Below are positions 15,634 to 25,271 of a stretch of DNA of 64,000 bases, in pieces. The DNA lies in assembly GCA_947629985.1 (NCBI GenBank), contig CANRFV010000005.1, forward strand, positions 1-64,000, read 5' to 3'. Source of the stretch: an uncultured Clostridia bacterium. GTDB taxonomy: Bacteria; Bacillota; Clostridia; Christensenellales; CAG-314. Within the stretch, counting starts at the first letter, position 1; each line of letters begins with the position of its first letter. The notes under the pieces were generated by a model. The model worked only from the letters and a program-made list of their open reading frames with translations. It had not been told where the DNA came from and made no database searches. The position numbers and the translations under genes were made by a program.

Positions 15634-18600
15634 TCAGCAATATTCTTCTTTACGTTCGGGCAGGATCGTGTGAGACGCAAGCGCGTTGGCGGTTGCCGCC
15701 ACATCTTCCACCGCTTCGCCGTTAATTACCCCCGAGCCGTCGGGCCATTTTACGCCTTCGAGAGAGTTTTTAAGGTGGGTCATATGATCCTGTTCACGCC
15801 CTTCTATCCAATCGGTGTTACGATATACCTCTTGCGTATGCCACTGAATATGACTTACATTCTTTACCGGTTTTGCATTATACCCTTTCCCTGTGTATGA
15901 GGTGTATTGACACAGCAAACGGATATATCTGTCATTCGAGAAAAGTTCGCTCATATTGCGGCCGTTGTAATCTTCGGAATCGGTTTTTAATCCGCCGTCA
16001 GAATCCACCGTATTATCGTAAACAAATATATTGTAATGCAAGCTTTGCATTTCCGCATCAATCGGGGCTGTTACCTTGATGCCATTTGCCAATTCGCCTG
16101 TTGCATCGTATTTCCCTGTACTTTCGTTCCAGAAATTAAGCGTAACCGTACTGTTGTGTGATGGTACACTTCTACTATACAAAAATACATTCGCAAATCG
16201 AGTACCCCACCAAGCCGCCGCATCGTATTTGGGGGCGGGGATAAGTTTATCCGGTGTCTGACCGAACCATTCCAAATACGGATCGCATGCCTGCATATAC
16301 GGAGTGAAGCCATACATATCCATCAAGAAAGCACCAGTGCCTATGCTATTTCCAAGTTGCAAATATGACATATAATTCAATTCATCAACAAAGCCCTTGA
16401 AGTTATAAACGACGTGATACTCACTGTCCTTGTTATCAGATGTAAACCCACCGACGGATTCGTTGACTACAACATTTTCGATATATGCGGTTGACGTACT
16501 GTAATAGAGTTGTAGAGCACTTTGTGAGCAATATCTTAACACGGTATTTTTAAGATAGATACGACCGGGATCGCTACCCCAAGGAGATATCTTGGAATAA
16601 TTTTCTATTGTGCTATAATAGCCATATTGCATCACCAAGACAACACATTGGTTTGCCTTTGTTATGGTATCTTTCGTATTAGACGCCTTGACGTCGGTAT
16701 TTATTGCCTTTTGCAAATAAACGCCCCAAGCTGTTCCCGTACCGCCATGCGCCATCATTTGAGCGTTTTTCGCTTCAAAATTGACCTGATAACCATTGCC
16801 GTATATGATTGTCTTGCCTAAAACGCTTGAATCCGAACTATTCCATGGTTTGTCCCCATTCTCGTTTGTGCGCGTAAGAATAAGATCCTTGTCGGTTGCT
16901 TCGGATTCTTTGTCAGCATCGCCGGAAAGTTCGCCCGGTCCGTACAAGTTTTCGTGCAAGACAATATTACTGTTAGCATAATATCCCGTAGCGTTAAATA
17001 CATTGACCAGAGCGTTGTCCTGCAACACGTTGAAGTTGAAGTGTGTGTTTACTCCCGTGTCTACATCTTCAACGCCGTCGTCCGCTTCTACACGCAGATA
17101 GGAATATGCGCCTTCACTTGCCGCAAAAGTACGTCCGCTGCCGTCGTAATTGTCGATGTTGTCTTCTACTGCACTCCAATCGGAACGTTCGAAGAAGTTG
17201 CCGAAGTAGTCGTTTTGTACGTCGGACTCCGACAGCCCCGTAAAGTTACCGAAATACAGGCGGGCGTAACCTTCGGCGCCCTGCGAATAGACGTCTATCC
17301 AAGGAATATCGAGCGCGGCGGTATCGACATACTTGCCGTCTTGGACGACGGGAGAGCCGTTTTTGTCCAAACGGTATGTGCCGTCGCTGTTTTGTACAAT
17401 TGTGTACACTTCGTTACCCGCAGTTACGGTTGTACCGCGCTGTGTAACCAAAACTTTGTTTGTGTCTGCCTTGGAGTTGTAGGCGGTAAACGTAAACGTA
17501 AGCGCGGACAAGTTTTTGGACGGGGTGCCGGTGGCAGTATTTACAAGCGCTTTGAGCGGAATGAGAATGTAGTCTACCGTTGTGCCGTCGTAAGAACTGT
17601 GCTTGGCAAATACGCGAACTTGTTGGTACCCCTTGTGGTTATCTTCGTAACTGCTACTGTCGTAACCTACAAAGCCGATCGAAGCGACGTCGATACGCGA
17701 AAGGTTGAAGTTTACGCTACGCTCACCGCACGTAAGGGTTACGATTTGGTCGGTAAAGCCGAGCGCGGCTTCGTCGGAAGGCAGATTTACGGTTATTATA
17801 ACGGACGTGGCGTCATTTACGTTATAGTCCGCACTCCAACCGGCGGGCAGAGAGTTACCGAAACTGAACGCTTGGACAAATTTGTCCTTGATGTCGTCCG
17901 ACTTGTAGTCGCCCAAAGGCACGCCGTCTACCTGGGGCAACGTTACCTTTACCATAAAGTAATCAGCCATTTCGCACGGGAACAAATAAGTTTCCGTTTG
18001 ACCGCTCATTTTGAACGGTTCGCTTGTGTAAGCGTTGCCGTTGATGGGCTTATACGACAAGGTGTAGTCGCAATCGAGCGCGGTAATGTTGCTTTGGCGC
18101 AGGTTGACGGTAAAGGCTACCGTTTCGTTTTGCGCCACGGCAAAGGTTATTGTGGAAATTTTGTCATCGACAGTTACGGTTACGCTTACCGAATTGCCGT
18201 CGCCAAGTTGCAACTGCTGCCATTCGCCGTCGTTTACGCGGTATTTTACGTGCTTGTCTGTAATGGACATACCATCGTTGCGGCTGCCCGACAATGTGAA
18301 CGTAAGGCTGCCGAGTAATGTGTAGTAATGCGTTGTGCTGTCCAGCGAAACTGCGCCGCATTTGACCGAAAGAACTTCGGCAAGTTTGGGCGAGACGATT
18401 TCGAGCGTCAACGATTGACCTGCAATGTTGAGTTGAACGGTTTCGTGGTCGGTATCCGAACGCGACGTAAGCACAATGTCGATGCCTGTGCGGTCGCCAT
18501 TGATAGCCGACGTGTATTCGAACGACGTATTGCTGCTGAATGTGATTTGACCGAGAACCGTTTCGAGCGAGATGTCGGCAGGCGCAAACGACGACTGTAC

Positions 18601-20889
18601 AACGGTAAGAGTTACCTTGTCGCCGATATTGGCAAAGGTAATTGTGCCGTTGGGTTGCAATGCACTGCCGTTGTAGTTGACGGTGGGAACGGTATCGAGT
18701 TTGCCGTCGGACGAACTGACCGAAATGCCGCGCTCTGCGCGTACTACGTCTATTTGCTCGTTAGGATTGACGGCTTGCAGCAGTTCGAGCGCCTTGTCGC
18801 CGTAGCGCACTTGCGCGGTAATTGTGCCGTGCAAGTTTTCGATATTATACGTGCCCGTGTAGGTGTAGGATTGGGCATTTGCCGTCAGTTGCACCTTGGA
18901 ATCGTTTACAAACAGTTCCTTGCCTTCCATTATGCCGTCGGCAGGGTCTACGTTGAGCGTGATTGTGTAATTTACTTGTTTGCCTGCGGTACGGAAGCCG
19001 TCGGCAACGTCGAAAGATATTGCGTCTACTGGAACTTCGCGGTCGACGTAAATTTCGACGGTGTACTCCGTCAATACTTCGGTTGCGGCGCGCCTGGGAT
19101 AGCCGAGAGCGCCGGATCCGCTGTGAGCGCTGCCCGCGGGCACAAGTTTGATTGTGATTGTGGCAAAGCCGCCCTTTTGCGGAACGAAACGCACCACGCC
19201 GTCGTTATCCTGCACGGTAACTACGTCCTTACCTTCGGTAACGTCGTACTCGGCAACGTAGCCTTCGGGCGTGTTCATATCCAACAGGGCGCTTTGTTTG
19301 GTGCCGTTGTCGTGTATTTCGAGCGCGACGCTTTGTTCGACGTGTTCCGTATCGACATTGACCTGAACGTCGCTATTGACCGGCGCAAGGTAGGTAACGG
19401 CAACTTGCGCGGACACGGTAAAGTTGTCGCCGTCCTTGACGCCGACGGTAAGGTTTGCCGTGCCTTCGGTGCCGTTGAAGGTGAGAATTGTGCCGTCTAA
19501 CGTTGCGACAGACGTATCGGCAAGCGCGTAACTCAACTTGTCGGTGTGGTTGAATGGGGTTGCAACAACACCCAAGTAGCGCGGACGCGCGTCGGGCGAA
19601 AGCAGTTCGCCGATATTTACGCTTCGGCTACGAACGTTTACTGCCGAAAGGGCGTTGCCGTCCGCACCGACAAACGACACGGACTGCGTGTTGCGCGTTA
19701 CCGTTACGGTACACACGTCGGTGGTAAACTCTTTGAGTTGCTCGGTTGCGGTATCGTACTTGCGCGCATGTATTACTATTTGCACTACGCCCAGCGGCTG
19801 TTCGTCGCCGACGTTGTTGAGCGTAAACGTGTTGTTGGCGCTGTTGAAGGAAATTAAGCCCGCACTGCCGCTGAACGACACGTCGATTATTTGACGATAG
19901 GCGCCGTCGGGATTGGCGCGCAAGACAATATCCGACAGCGTCTTGCCCTTGTATTGGTCGTAATCGAAGGTGTAGTCGGTTTTTTCGAACAGGTTGCCCA
20001 AATAGTAGCCGTAGGTACATCTGTAATTGACTGCGGCGGACGCGCTGTGCCCCCTGCCGTCGGCTGCCGTTGCCGTTACGGTAACAAAGCCTGCCTTGGC
20101 AAAGGTGATATTGCCGTTGCCGTCGACCGAAGCGACGCTGTCGTCCGACACGCTGTACGTTACGTTATACGTTGCGTTGGCAGGGTAAACCGTCAACGCG
20201 GGAAATTGCGCCGTAAGTTGCGCCGTTACTACCGACGACACCGATACAGCCGCGCTTACAAGCGGTTCGTGGCAGGTTACGGTTATTTGCGTGCTTACGG
20301 CAGGGTTTTCGGTAGATGTTGCCGTTATTGTTGCCGTGCCGGCACCGTGGCAAACCGCGTCGCCCGTGATTTTGTTTACGGACAAAACGGCTACGTTATC
20401 CGAAGTAAATTCCACGCCCGTAACGGCTTCTTGCGGAATTACGCGCACGGCAAAACGCTGCGTTTCGCCCACGTACATATCGTTATTGACGGAATCGAAC
20501 GCCAACGCGTGTACGGCGGTATCGGTTACGATAACTTTAAGGCTTGCCGTTGCGGCGGCATTTTCCGTACTTGTTACGCGAACGTACGTTTCGCCGAAAT
20601 ATTTGGCGGTAAGAGTGCCGTCGTTGGAAACTTGCGCTACGCTATCGTCTTCGACAGTAAAGCGCAACGAACGGTTGTCCGCTTCCAACGGAAAAACGTT
20701 TACTGCCAACTGTTGACGCGGCGGCTGCGATTCGTCCTTTAACAACAACACCAAGGTGTCGTTGTAGGCAAATTCGACCGACTCTACATAAATGTGAGTA
20801 ATAAAACCGATAATTGCACCGCTTACCAACATGATAAGTAAAATTATCAACGGCAGCAGTATTATTACCGACGTCATCAATTTTTTCAT
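15634..20889 (-). CDS. Giant Ig-like (Big_2-type) surface protein, 1751 residues
   Basis: A membrane-anchored exported protein: an N-terminal hydrophobic segment (about residues 5-32) is followed by an extracellular chain. At least the first 290 residues are tandem bacterial Ig-like group 2 domains (patterns such as VTSTENAAATASLKVIVTD and FTSDNVAVLSVN); similar beta modules continue to about residue 1300. From about 1400 the sequence changes to a longer region that could be a pectate-lyase-like beta helix (GRIYLKNTVLRYCSQSALQLYYS), ending without a cell-wall sorting motif. It is the last gene of an operon with an ABC exporter ATPase and permease, 16 bp after the permease, which suggests that the exporter serves or anchors this protein. 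The ATG has GGAGAG upstream. No enzymatic motif is visible. Confidence 0.8.
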   Translation of the reverse strand: MKKLMTSVIILLPLIILLIMLVSGAIIGFITHIYVESVEFAYNDTLVLLLKDESQPPRQQLAVNVFPLEADNRSLRFTVEDDSVAQVSNDGTLTAKYFGETYVRVTSTENAAATASLKVIVTDTAVHALAFDSVNNDMYVGETQRFAVRVIPQEAVTGVEFTSDNVAVLSVNKITGDAVCHGAGTATITATSTENPAVSTQITVTCHEPLVSAAVSVSSVVTAQLTAQFPALTVYPANATYNVTYSVSDDSVASVDGNGNITFAKAGFVTVTATAADGRGHSASAAVNYRCTYGYYLGNLFEKTDYTFDYDQYKGKTLSDIVLRANPDGAYRQIIDVSFSGSAGLISFNSANNTFTLNNVGDEQPLGVVQIVIHARKYDTATEQLKEFTTDVCTVTVTRNTQSVSFVGADGNALSAVNVRSRSVNIGELLSPDARPRYLGVVATPFNHTDKLSYALADTSVATLDGTILTFNGTEGTANLTVGVKDGDNFTVSAQVAVTYLAPVNSDVQVNVDTEHVEQSVALEIHDNGTKQSALLDMNTPEGYVAEYDVTEGKDVVTVQDNDGVVRFVPQKGGFATITIKLVPAGSAHSGSGALGYPRRAATEVLTEYTVEIYVDREVPVDAISFDVADGFRTAGKQVNYTITLNVDPADGIMEGKELFVNDSKVQLTANAQSYTYTGTYNIENLHGTITAQVRYGDKALELLQAVNPNEQIDVVRAERGISVSSSDGKLDTVPTVNYNGSALQPNGTITFANIGDKVTLTVVQSSFAPADISLETVLGQITFSSNTSFEYTSAINGDRTGIDIVLTSRSDTDHETVQLNIAGQSLTLEIVSPKLAEVLSVKCGAVSLDSTTHYYTLLGSLTFTLSGSRNDGMSITDKHVKYRVNDGEWQQLQLGDGNSVSVTVTVDDKISTITFAVAQNETVAFTVNLRQSNITALDCDYTLSYKPINGNAYTSEPFKMSGQTETYLFPCEMADYFMVKVTLPQVDGVPLGDYKSDDIKDKFVQAFSFGNSLPAGWSADYNVNDATSVIITVNLPSDEAALGFTDQIVTLTCGERSVNFNLSRIDVASIGFVGYDSSSYEDNHKGYQQVRVFAKHSSYDGTTVDYILIPLKALVNTATGTPSKNLSALTFTFTAYNSKADTNKVLVTQRGTTVTAGNEVYTIVQNSDGTYRLDKNGSPVVQDGKYVDTAALDIPWIDVYSQGAEGYARLYFGNFTGLSESDVQNDYFGNFFERSDWSAVEDNIDNYDGSGRTFAASEGAYSYLRVEADDGVEDVDTGVNTHFNFNVLQDNALVNVFNATGYYANSNIVLHENLYGPGELSGDADKESEATDKDLILTRTNENGDKPWNSSDSSVLGKTIIYGNGYQVNFEAKNAQMMAHGGTGTAWGVYLQKAINTDVKASNTKDTITKANQCVVLVMQYGYYSTIENYSKISPWGSDPGRIYLKNTVLRYCSQSALQLYYSTSTAYIENVVVNESVGGFTSDNKDSEYHVVYNFKGFVDELNYMSYLQLGNSIGTGAFLMDMYGFTPYMQACDPYLEWFGQTPDKLIPAPKYDAAAWWGTRFANVFLYSRSVPSHNSTVTLNFWNESTGKYDATGELANGIKVTAPIDAEMQSLHYNIFVYDNTVDSDGGLKTDSEDYNGRNMSELFSNDRYIRLLCQYTSYTGKGYNAKPVKNVSHIQWHTQEVYRNTDWIEGREQDHMTHLKNSLEGVKWPDGSGVINGEAVEDVAATANALASHTILPERKEEYC

Positions 20890-20905
20890 ATCTTCTCTCC
20901 TTGTG

Positions 20906-22531
20906 TTACTCTACCTTGCGATATTTTTCATTTGCGGTAAACCAAAATACCAACGCATTGATAACCGCATATACCACGCTTACGCCTACCGGAATAAGCG
21001 CCGCGGCAAGCATACCGCCGTTTTCCATTGCAAACGGGAATATAAGGCTGATTGCGCCCATTATTGCCGCAATTACCAAGCCGATAAGCAACATTATTGT
21101 TATATTTATCTCTTCCGGCTCGCCGTTGGCTTTCGGTTTGAGATTGGGGTTTGCCAAGTTGAGATTGATACCGTTAAGCACCAACCCGAACACAAGCACT
21201 ATTTGCGTTGCAACCAAAATTGCCATTTGTCCTACGCTGACAAAATCGAGTACAACAAGCAATATTGCGCTGATAAGCAACGCCACTACGCTGACCGCTA
21301 TGTGCAAAAAGCCCTTTATGCACAACTGCTTGCGGTATGATATGGGCAGTATTTTGGTAATATAAAAGTTTTTGCCTTCGGAACTGATGAGCGTACCCGA
21401 AAAGGAACATATCATTGCCATAAAGGTTGTAAGCACCAACATAGACGCGCCGAAATTTACGCCGTCGCCTACCTGCGCCGTACCTACCATATCTACAAGC
21501 CTGTTGCAGAAAAACACCATTACGGGTGTGGATATTGCCACGCCCAAATAGAAATAGGAATATGTTTTGGTACGTATTATATCTTTTAGCCCGTAACGCA
21601 GCATTGCGCGCGCACTGCCGTAACCGTCCAACGCCGTGCGCTTGACGCCGATATCGTAGCCGCCGTCCAGCGCCTTGGTGCGTACCTTGGAGTATACCAA
21701 ACGCGCCGTGGCAATTCCGCCGGCAATTACAACCGCGCTTGCGCCCAACAATATGCCCAAATTAAGCCAAAACTTGTCGGTAAAGAACATTACGTGCGAC
21801 AGCCAAAACGCGGGATTGTAGTAGCCGTCCAAGCCGACAAGCACTTTTTGCCAGATGTCCAGCGTGCCCTGCGTCCAGGTGTTGTGTATAAAGAACTGCG
21901 CCAATACCGTAAGAATGTAATCGTACAGCACAAAGCAACCTACCAAAAATACCACAAATACCACCAAACGTACCACGCGGTGCTTGTCGAGCAGGGATAT
22001 TACGAACATTACGGGTATGGCAATGAACGTGGACAGTGCAAAGGGCACAAGCGGCATCAAAATTGCCGCAAGCAGTACGCCCAATATATACACAAACCCC
22101 AAACTTTGCGCCGCCCAGCCGAACACTATCATTACGGGCAGCACCGCTATTGCGGAATAGAGCATAAGGTCGATGTAGTTGAGTATCATACAGCCCACAA
22201 ACAATTTGAACGGACTTAGCGGAAAACGCGCCGTAATAAGCAGATCCGCAGGCTTGTACAAACGTTTTACCTGCATGCCTACCGCGGCAAAGGTCAAGCC
22301 CGCCAACACCAGCGTGAGATACATTACCGCCAACGTGCGCACCGTTACGCCGTTGTCGGAGCCGGGAACTACAAGGTTTTGTTTGAGTACAAATGTAAGT
22401 ACCCACACCAACGCCAACGACACCGCCAATGCCAAAAATGTGGCAACAGCCGTCATTATGGCGCTTTTTTTATCGTTATTTTTGTTAAAACCCCATTTAA
22501 GTTTTAACTGCAAGCGTATAAAATCAAGCAT
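20906..22531 (-). CDS. ABC exporter permease (ABC-2-like, about 12 membrane helices)
   Basis: A 541-residue integral membrane protein made of two halves of about six helices separated by the cytoplasmic stretch YSKVRTKALDGGYD...RAMLRYGLKDIIRTKTY. The motif ISSEGKNFYITKILPISYRKQL is typical of putative Clostridia ABC exporters. Its start overlaps the ATPase gene by 8 bp, indicating translational coupling. The substrate is unknown. Confidence 0.85.
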   Translation of the reverse strand: MLDFIRLQLKLKWGFNKNNDKKSAIMTAVATFLALAVSLALVWVLTFVLKQNLVVPGSDNGVTVRTLAVMYLTLVLAGLTFAAVGMQVKRLYKPADLLITARFPLSPFKLFVGCMILNYIDLMLYSAIAVLPVMIVFGWAAQSLGFVYILGVLLAAILMPLVPFALSTFIAIPVMFVISLLDKHRVVRLVVFVVFLVGCFVLYDYILTVLAQFFIHNTWTQGTLDIWQKVLVGLDGYYNPAFWLSHVMFFTDKFWLNLGILLGASAVVIAGGIATARLVYSKVRTKALDGGYDIGVKRTALDGYGSARAMLRYGLKDIIRTKTYSYFYLGVAISTPVMVFFCNRLVDMVGTAQVGDGVNFGASMLVLTTFMAMICSFSGTLISSEGKNFYITKILPISYRKQLCIKGFLHIAVSVVALLISAILLVVLDFVSVGQMAILVATQIVLVFGLVLNGINLNLANPNLKPKANGEPEEINITIMLLIGLVIAAIMGAISLIFPFAMENGGMLAAALIPVGVSVVYAVINALVFWFTANEKYRKVE

Positions 22532-23243
22532 CGGCTACCTCGTTGATTTGCATATACAATGCGTCCAGATCGATGTCGCTTTGCTCGTGCAGATCGACAA
22601 AACGAACAAGTTCGCCGCCCTTGATAAACGCCACTTTGTCGCAAGTTTTGGATACCGTATCCAAATTGTGCGACGAAAACAGCACCGCGTGCTTGTTGTC
22701 GGCGTATTGACGTATATAGTTGCAAAGAAGTTTCATCGTTTGCGGATCGAGACCTACCATAGGCTCGTCCAATATCCACAGCGCGGGTTCGTGCGCCAAG
22801 GAGCCGAGTATGCAGATTTTTTGCTTCATACCGTGCGAGTATGTAGCGATCTGCTTGTCGAGAGCCGTATCGATACCGAAACTTTGCGCAAGGTCGGTAA
22901 GGGTTTGCTCCTTTTGCTGCTTGGTGGCGCCGTACAAACTGCCGATGTAATTGACGTACTCTCTGCCGGTAAGTTTGTCGTACACCGAGTGGTCGTCGGG
23001 AACGTAACCGATAAGTTTTTTTGCCTGCTCGGGTTGCTTGGCAATGTCGTATCCGCCCACGGTTACCGTACCTTCCGAAAAAGGCAACACGCCGATGACG
23101 CTTTTGATAATTGTTGACTTGCCCGCACCGTTACTGCCAACCAATCCGACTACTTCGCCGACGTTGACTTCGAACGTTATGTCGTGCGCCGAGTAGTTGG
23201 GATTTTTGGGATACTTTTTGGATAAGTTTGTGATTTTCAACAT
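22524..23243 (-). CDS. ABC transporter ATP-binding protein
   Basis: A 239-residue ATPase. Walker A is GSNGAGKST, the signature is an unusual YSHGMKQK (normally LSGGQ-like), Walker B is LWILDEP with the D-loop GLDP, and the switch His is in SSHNLD. It energises the permease encoded next. I chose the ATG at 23241-23243, about 10 nt after GGAG; an in-frame TTG two codons up is less likely. It is the first gene of the exporter/Ig-protein operon. Confidence 0.93.
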   Translation of the reverse strand: MLKITNLSKKYPKNPNYSAHDITFEVNVGEVVGLVGSNGAGKSTIIKSVIGVLPFSEGTVTVGGYDIAKQPEQAKKLIGYVPDDHSVYDKLTGREYVNYIGSLYGATKQQKEQTLTDLAQSFGIDTALDKQIATYSHGMKQKICILGSLAHEPALWILDEPMVGLDPQTMKLLCNYIRQYADNKHAVLFSSHNLDTVSKTCDKVAFIKGGELVRFVDLHEQSDIDLDALYMQINEVADA

Positions 23244-23777
23244 TTGCAATCGTCTCCATTGTGTATTTTTTCTATTAAAACACCCCCCCCCGAGTGTATT
23301 GTAAATACCCCAAGGAAGAGAGGGTTATGCAGTTAGTGTACGTAATTGTAAATATTTGCATACGACAAACAGCCGTATGTATACACATCGCGCGGGCGTA
23401 GCGTTGCGATGAGCGTGCGCGTACGAGTGCCGAGCCGCAAACCGAGCGACAGGCGCAACGGTTTGCCGAGAGCAAACCGAACGCGGGCGATACCTGCGCA
23501 AAAGCGTTTTCGGCGCGTTAGTCCGCTACGCAGGGATACTGCGAGCGAGCGGGGCGTATACCCGACTTGCACGGCAACGCGGACATCAAACCGCAAACCG
23601 AACGCGGGTACAGCCTTTTAGCGAACAGCCGCCGAACCGCTTGACCGCGCGGGCGCGTTTGGGGCGGACTGCGCGTAAGTTTACCGCAAAACGCAGCGAC
23701 GTCGGACAAAAAATCGTCGCATTATTTACAAAACAGTACGTTTGGCGGCAAATTCCGACCGCACAAAATGCAAAGAC
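23244..23777 (-). other. Long leader of the ABC-Ig operon, no gene found
   Basis: About 530 bp between the promoter at 23778-23806 and the ATPase start. It is GC-rich, with only Arg-rich, non-protein-like frames. A direct repeat of about 16 bp (GCAAACCGAACGCGGG) occurs twice about 130 bp apart, and a C9/G9 homopolymer lies at 23283-23291. It may hold a structured leader RNA or a small RNA. Confidence 0.45.
23283..23291. repeat. Homopolymer tract of nine C (G9 on the transcribed strand)
   Basis: It lies about 40 bp before the start codon of the ABC ATPase, within its leader. Such tracts can slip in length; here a change would alter only the untranslated leader. Confidence 0.6.
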
Positions 23778-23806
23778 ATTATACCATTGTTACAACATAC
23801 CGTCAA
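23778..23806 (-). promoter_or_regulatory. Sigma-A promoter upstream of the ABC-Ig operon
   Basis: On the minus strand TTGACG (23801-23806), 17 bp and a perfect TATAAT (23778-23783). It is about 530 bp from the first gene of the operon, so it either makes a long leader or serves a small RNA. Confidence 0.6.
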
Positions 23807-24138
23807 CCGAAAAGCGGCAAATTGTCGAATTTTGACAAAAAAAGCGACGAAAAATATAACATAAATATTGCAAAATTACACAAAAATGAACGCAAAGAGC
23901 GTAAGTTCAAAAATAAAGCGAAAATAATGAAATTTTGCGGCAAAAATTCGCCCAAAATAACGCGTGCGGTTACGCCACGTCGGGGGCAATTTCTGCGAAA
24001 AAGCGATGCGGGGACGGTGTAACGACAAAAATGAACGCTTGACGATTTTGTACGCAATTACAGGCAAAATGCACCGCTTTGTACAGGGCGCAAGGGGCAA
24101 TTTGGCGGCATACCGATCGTACAGCGTTGTTGCGCGAC

Positions 24139-24171
24139 AAAAAAAACTCCGAAACGCAAAGTTTCGGAGTT
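24139..24171 (-). terminator. Terminator of rplM-rpsI
   Basis: AACTCCGAAAC/GTTTCGGAGTT stem, 11 bp with a 5-nt loop, followed on the minus strand by a run of eight T. Confidence 0.9.
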
Positions 24172-24200
24172 GTAATGTTGTAATTGGCTGTTTGAGCAAA

Positions 24201-24611
24201 TTATCTCTTGCTGAATTGCGGAGCCTTACGAGCCTTCTTCAAGCCGTACTTCTTTCTTTCCTTCATACGCGGATCACGCGTAAGGAAACCGCTCTTTTTG
24301 AGAGTTGCCTTGTCTTCGCCCGCAAGCACCAACGCACGGCTGATACCGTGGCGGATCGCGCCTGCCTGACCTGTGTAACCACCGCCGCTTACGTTTACTT
24401 CTACATCGTATTTACCAAGCGTTTCGGTTGCATTGAGCGGTTGACGTACGATATATTTGAGCGTATCGAGACCGAAATAATCGTCGATATTGCGCTTGTT
24501 TATCGTAATATTGCCGCTGCCGCCGGGAATAAGTCTTACGCGGGCAATGGACTTTTTTCTTCTGCCCGTTCCCCAAAATTGAATCTTTTTCTTTGCACTG
24601 ACTTTTGCCAT
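24201..24611 (-). CDS. rpsI: Small subunit ribosomal protein S9
   Basis: A 136-residue 30S protein. It has the family core [16 protein letters not shown], the [19 protein letters not shown] stretch and the basic C-terminal tail ending in KAPQFSKR, whose final Lys-Arg contacts P-site tRNA. The ATG has AGGAGG upstream. It lies 13 bp after rplM in the standard pair. Confidence 0.97.
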   Translation of the reverse strand: MAKVSAKKKIQFWGTGRRKKSIARVRLIPGGSGNITINKRNIDDYFGLDTLKYIVRQPLNATETLGKYDVEVNVSGGGYTGQAGAIRHGISRALVLAGEDKATLKKSGFLTRDPRMKERKKYGLKKARKAPQFSKR

Positions 24612-24624
24612 TGGTTTACCCTCC

Positions 24625-25053
24625 TTAGTTCAACGCTTCGGGGCATTGAGCCTCGTGTTTGTGCTCCGCACCCTTGTAAACGCGCAGTTTCGTAAGCATT
24701 TTTCTGCCGAGACTGTTGTGAGGGAGCATACCTTTTACCGCTTTCATCATTGCAAAATCGCTGCGTTCCGCCATAAGTTTGGCGTATTGCGTTTGTTTGA
24801 GATGACCCGGTCTGGGGGAACGACGTACATACATCTTTTTGTGCAATTTGTCGCCTGTAAGCACTGCCTTGTCGCAATTGATGACGATTACGTAATCGCC
24901 CGTATCTACGTGCGGCGTAAATGTGGGTTTGTGCTTGCCGCGAAGTATCGTTGCAACCTGACTTGCCACGCGTCCGAGCGGTTTGCCGGCGGCGTCAACG
25001 ATATACCATTTTCTTTCAACGGCTTCCTTTTTAGCCATAAAAGTTTTTACCAT
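24625..25053 (-). CDS. rplM: Large subunit ribosomal protein L13
   Basis: A 142-residue 50S protein with the family patterns [30 protein letters not shown] and the [13 protein letters not shown] end. I chose the ATG at 25051-25053, behind AGGAG; it gives the usual length, whereas the longer frame adds 16 unrelated residues. It is first in the rplM-rpsI operon, with a consensus promoter and a folded leader. Confidence 0.97.
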   Translation of the reverse strand: MVKTFMAKKEAVERKWYIVDAAGKPLGRVASQVATILRGKHKPTFTPHVDTGDYVIVINCDKAVLTGDKLHKKMYVRRSPRPGHLKQTQYAKLMAERSDFAMMKAVKGMLPHNSLGRKMLTKLRVYKGAEHKHEAQCPEALN

Positions 25054-25099
25054 TATTGTTGTCTCCTGATTTAAGATTGATCGCTGTTCACGGTTGAAC

Positions 25100-25174
25100 A
25101 ATTACCGCCAGTGGAAATGCGGTTTAGACAAGGCAGAGCTTAAAATACCTTGCCGAATTATTCACAGCCTTTTT
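25100..25174 (-). promoter_or_regulatory. Folded rplM leader (candidate autoregulatory L13 leader)
   Basis: On the minus strand there are three hairpins in a row: GGCAAGGT/GCCTTGTC, ACCGC/GCGGT and TGTTCA/TGAACA. Firmicutes rplM operons are known to carry an L13 leader RNA that binds L13 for feedback. I could not confirm a match to that family by eye. Confidence 0.45.
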
Positions 25175-25203
25175 ATTATACAAATCGGCGGACGCTTTGT
25201 CAA
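25175..25203 (-). promoter_or_regulatory. Perfect consensus promoter of rplM-rpsI
   Basis: On the minus strand TTGACA (25198-25203), 17 bp and TATAAT (25175-25180), as expected for a strong ribosomal protein promoter. Confidence 0.85.
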
Positions 25204-25271
25204 GCAAATAACCGCAAGTTGCCGCACAATCACGCCGAATTACGCACAGAACGCAAGTAAACGCCGCGCTA

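Noticed and set aside
23333-23709. Two overlapping minus-strand frames of 87 and 63 codons in the long leader
   Set aside because: Arg-rich composition, no ribosome binding site, and no domain or membrane pattern; more likely non-coding leader.
23830-23860. Plus-strand promoter-like TTGACA with a 16-bp spacer and TATAAC
   Set aside because: No gene follows on the plus strand before the antisense rpsI region, and the AT-rich sequence makes such matches likely by chance; a small RNA cannot be excluded.
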